This document shows, in pieces, positions 6,611 through 7,486 of a stretch of 7,486 bases of DNA. The notes below the pieces were generated by a model. The model saw nothing but the letters and a program-made list of their open reading frames with translations, made no database searches and was not told the DNA's origin. The translations under genes were made by a program, and so were the position numbers. The stretch lies in the NCBI GenBank assembly GCA_948788915.1, contig CAQFOZ010000078.1, positions 1 through 7,486 of the forward strand. The letters run 5' to 3'. Origin of the DNA: an uncultured Muribaculaceae bacterium (lineage in GTDB: Bacteria > Bacteroidota > Bacteroidia > Bacteroidales > Muribaculaceae). Positions within the stretch are counted from its first letter, which is position 1; every line of letters starts with the position of its first letter.

Positions 6611-7486
6611 ATGTTTCCACTGACAGATGCAGAACTTGACGGTGCAATAAAAAAGTTAATGATAGCCGACTTGTCTAATGCCACAATCCGCCAGATATGT
6701 TCATTGGCAAAAGAACTTGAAAATGTGGCAGGAGAACGAATGGTTCATCTTGAAATCGGGAATCCTGGCTTAAATGCTGAGCCTGTTGGGGTAGAGGCTG
6801 AAATTGAAGCTTTGAAGAATGGATGTGCCAACCAGTATCCCGATATTGCGGGTATACCGCAGATAAAGAAAGCGGGTAGCCATTTCGCGAAAGCATTTAT
6901 GAATCTCGACATTCCTCCGAAATGTATTATACCGACAGTCGGTTCCATGCAGGGCAGTTTCACATTGATGTTGCTCCTCGCCCAGCGGATTCCAGGTAAA
7001 GACACTATGTTGTTTATCAATCCCGGTTTTGCAGCACAATATAATCAGGCGAAGGTACTTGGTGTCAAGCAGACTGCTTTTGATATATATGATTATAGGG
7101 GCAAGAAACTTGAGGATAAACTTGAAAGTTTGCTGAAAGCGGGAAACGTGACCGGAATTATATATAGCAATCCCAACAATCCGGCATGGACCAACCTGAC
7201 AGAAGAGGAGCTTGAGATAATAGGACGAATGGCAACAAAGTATGATGCCATTGTGCTGGAAGATCTGGCATATTTCGGAATGGACTTCAGAAAAGATGTC
7301 GCCACTCCAAACAAGCCGCCGTTTGTGTCGACCATAGCCAACTATACAGACAACTATATACTTCTCATGTCCGGTTCCAAGATGTTCAGCTATGCCGGAC
7401 AGCGCATAGGATGTGTTTGCATGAGTGATGCTGTTTATAACCGTAAATATGAATATCTTGAGAAGTTCTATGAGATGCCGAAATTC
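6611..7486 (+). CDS. PLP-dependent class I/II aminotransferase (3' end cut by the window)
   Basis: The first 292 residues of a fold-type I aminotransferase are present; the small C-terminal domain runs off the window. The ATG at 6611 is the earliest possible start because an in-frame TAG lies at 6602-6604. Visible landmarks are the N-terminal substrate segment LEIGNPG (47-53), the NPNNP loop (187-191) with the cofactor-binding asparagine, EDLAYF (217-222) with the aspartate that contacts the pyridine nitrogen and the following tyrosine, and the Schiff-base lysine Lys257 in SGSKMFSYAGQRIG with the phosphate-binding Arg265. It lies 24 bases after iorB with no promoter between. From this context I infer that it interconverts aromatic (or branched) amino acids with the 2-oxoacids used by IorAB. 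Specificity is not determinable, so no gene symbol is given. Confidence 0.9.
   Translation, partial: MFPLTDAELDGAIKKLMIADLSNATIRQICSLAKELENVAGERMVHLEIGNPGLNAEPVGVEAEIEALKNGCANQYPDIAGIPQIKKAGSHFAKAFMNLDIPPKCIIPTVGSMQGSFTLMLLLAQRIPGKDTMLFINPGFAAQYNQAKVLGVKQTAFDIYDYRGKKLEDKLESLLKAGNVTGIIYSNPNNPAWTNLTEEELEIIGRMATKYDAIVLEDLAYFGMDFRKDVATPNKPPFVSTIANYTDNYILLMSGSKMFSYAGQRIGCVCMSDAVYNRKYEYLEKFYEMPKF

Noticed and set aside
1..7486. A CRISPR array, tRNA or rRNA gene, toxin-antitoxin pair or defence operon
   Set aside because: I found no spaced repeat series, cloverleaf-like segment or matching protein pair on either strand. All long coding frames are accounted for by known families.

Overview
The window looks like a chromosomal segment of a gut-type Bacteroidales (Bacteroides, Phocaeicola, Parabacteroides or a close relative). 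The reasons are an RteB-like sigma-54 activator of the kind carried on Bacteroides conjugative elements, promoters of the Bacteroidetes TTG-N19-20-TAnnTTTG form, A/T-rich leaders without clear Shine-Dalgarno sequences, and the pairing of an anaerobic 2-oxoacid oxidoreductase with an aminotransferase. No single base-level feature fixes the genus.

There are three regions. (1) Bases 1-850 hold the 3' part of an NtrC-type, sigma-54-dependent activator (AAA+ domain plus Fis-type helix-turn-helix) that resembles RteB of the CTnDOT family. Its codons are visibly richer in G/C than those of the genes to its right. It ends in a good intrinsic terminator (908-942). After that come about 255 bases with no gene, carrying two separate pairs of 11-bp tandem repeats and an orphan promoter-like box. 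This is best read as the end or remnant of an integrative conjugative element. The chromosomal junction probably lies between about 1073 and 1190, but no attachment site can be named. (2) Bases 1198-4070 on the minus strand form a two-gene operon. A complete three-domain DsbD thiol:disulfide reductant transporter is followed, with a 4-base ATGA overlap, by an exported tetratricopeptide-repeat protein. (3) Bases 4370-7486 on the plus strand form an operon iorA-iorB-aminotransferase, with gaps of 6 and 24 bases; the last gene runs off the window.

Regions 2 and 3 are divergently transcribed from a 299-base A/T-rich spacer. On each strand it has a near-consensus Bacteroidetes promoter, and between them lie a perfect 12-bp inverted repeat and a smaller dyad just upstream of the iorA promoter.

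Functionally, region 3 links an amino acid to its 2-oxoacid (aminotransferase) and the 2-oxoacid to an acyl- or aryl-acetyl-CoA (IorAB). It could run oxidatively, fermenting aromatic amino acids, or reductively, making aromatic amino acids from arylacetates. IorA here ends right after its thiamine-diphosphate domain and lacks the C-terminal ferredoxin-like domain found in archaeal IorA, so its electron route is an open question. Region 2 brings reducing power to the periplasm and is not obviously linked to region 3. I see no CRISPR array, toxin-antitoxin pair, RNA gene or clearly new defence system. The least explained items are the element boundary and its repeats, the dyads in the divergent promoter region, and the short IorA.
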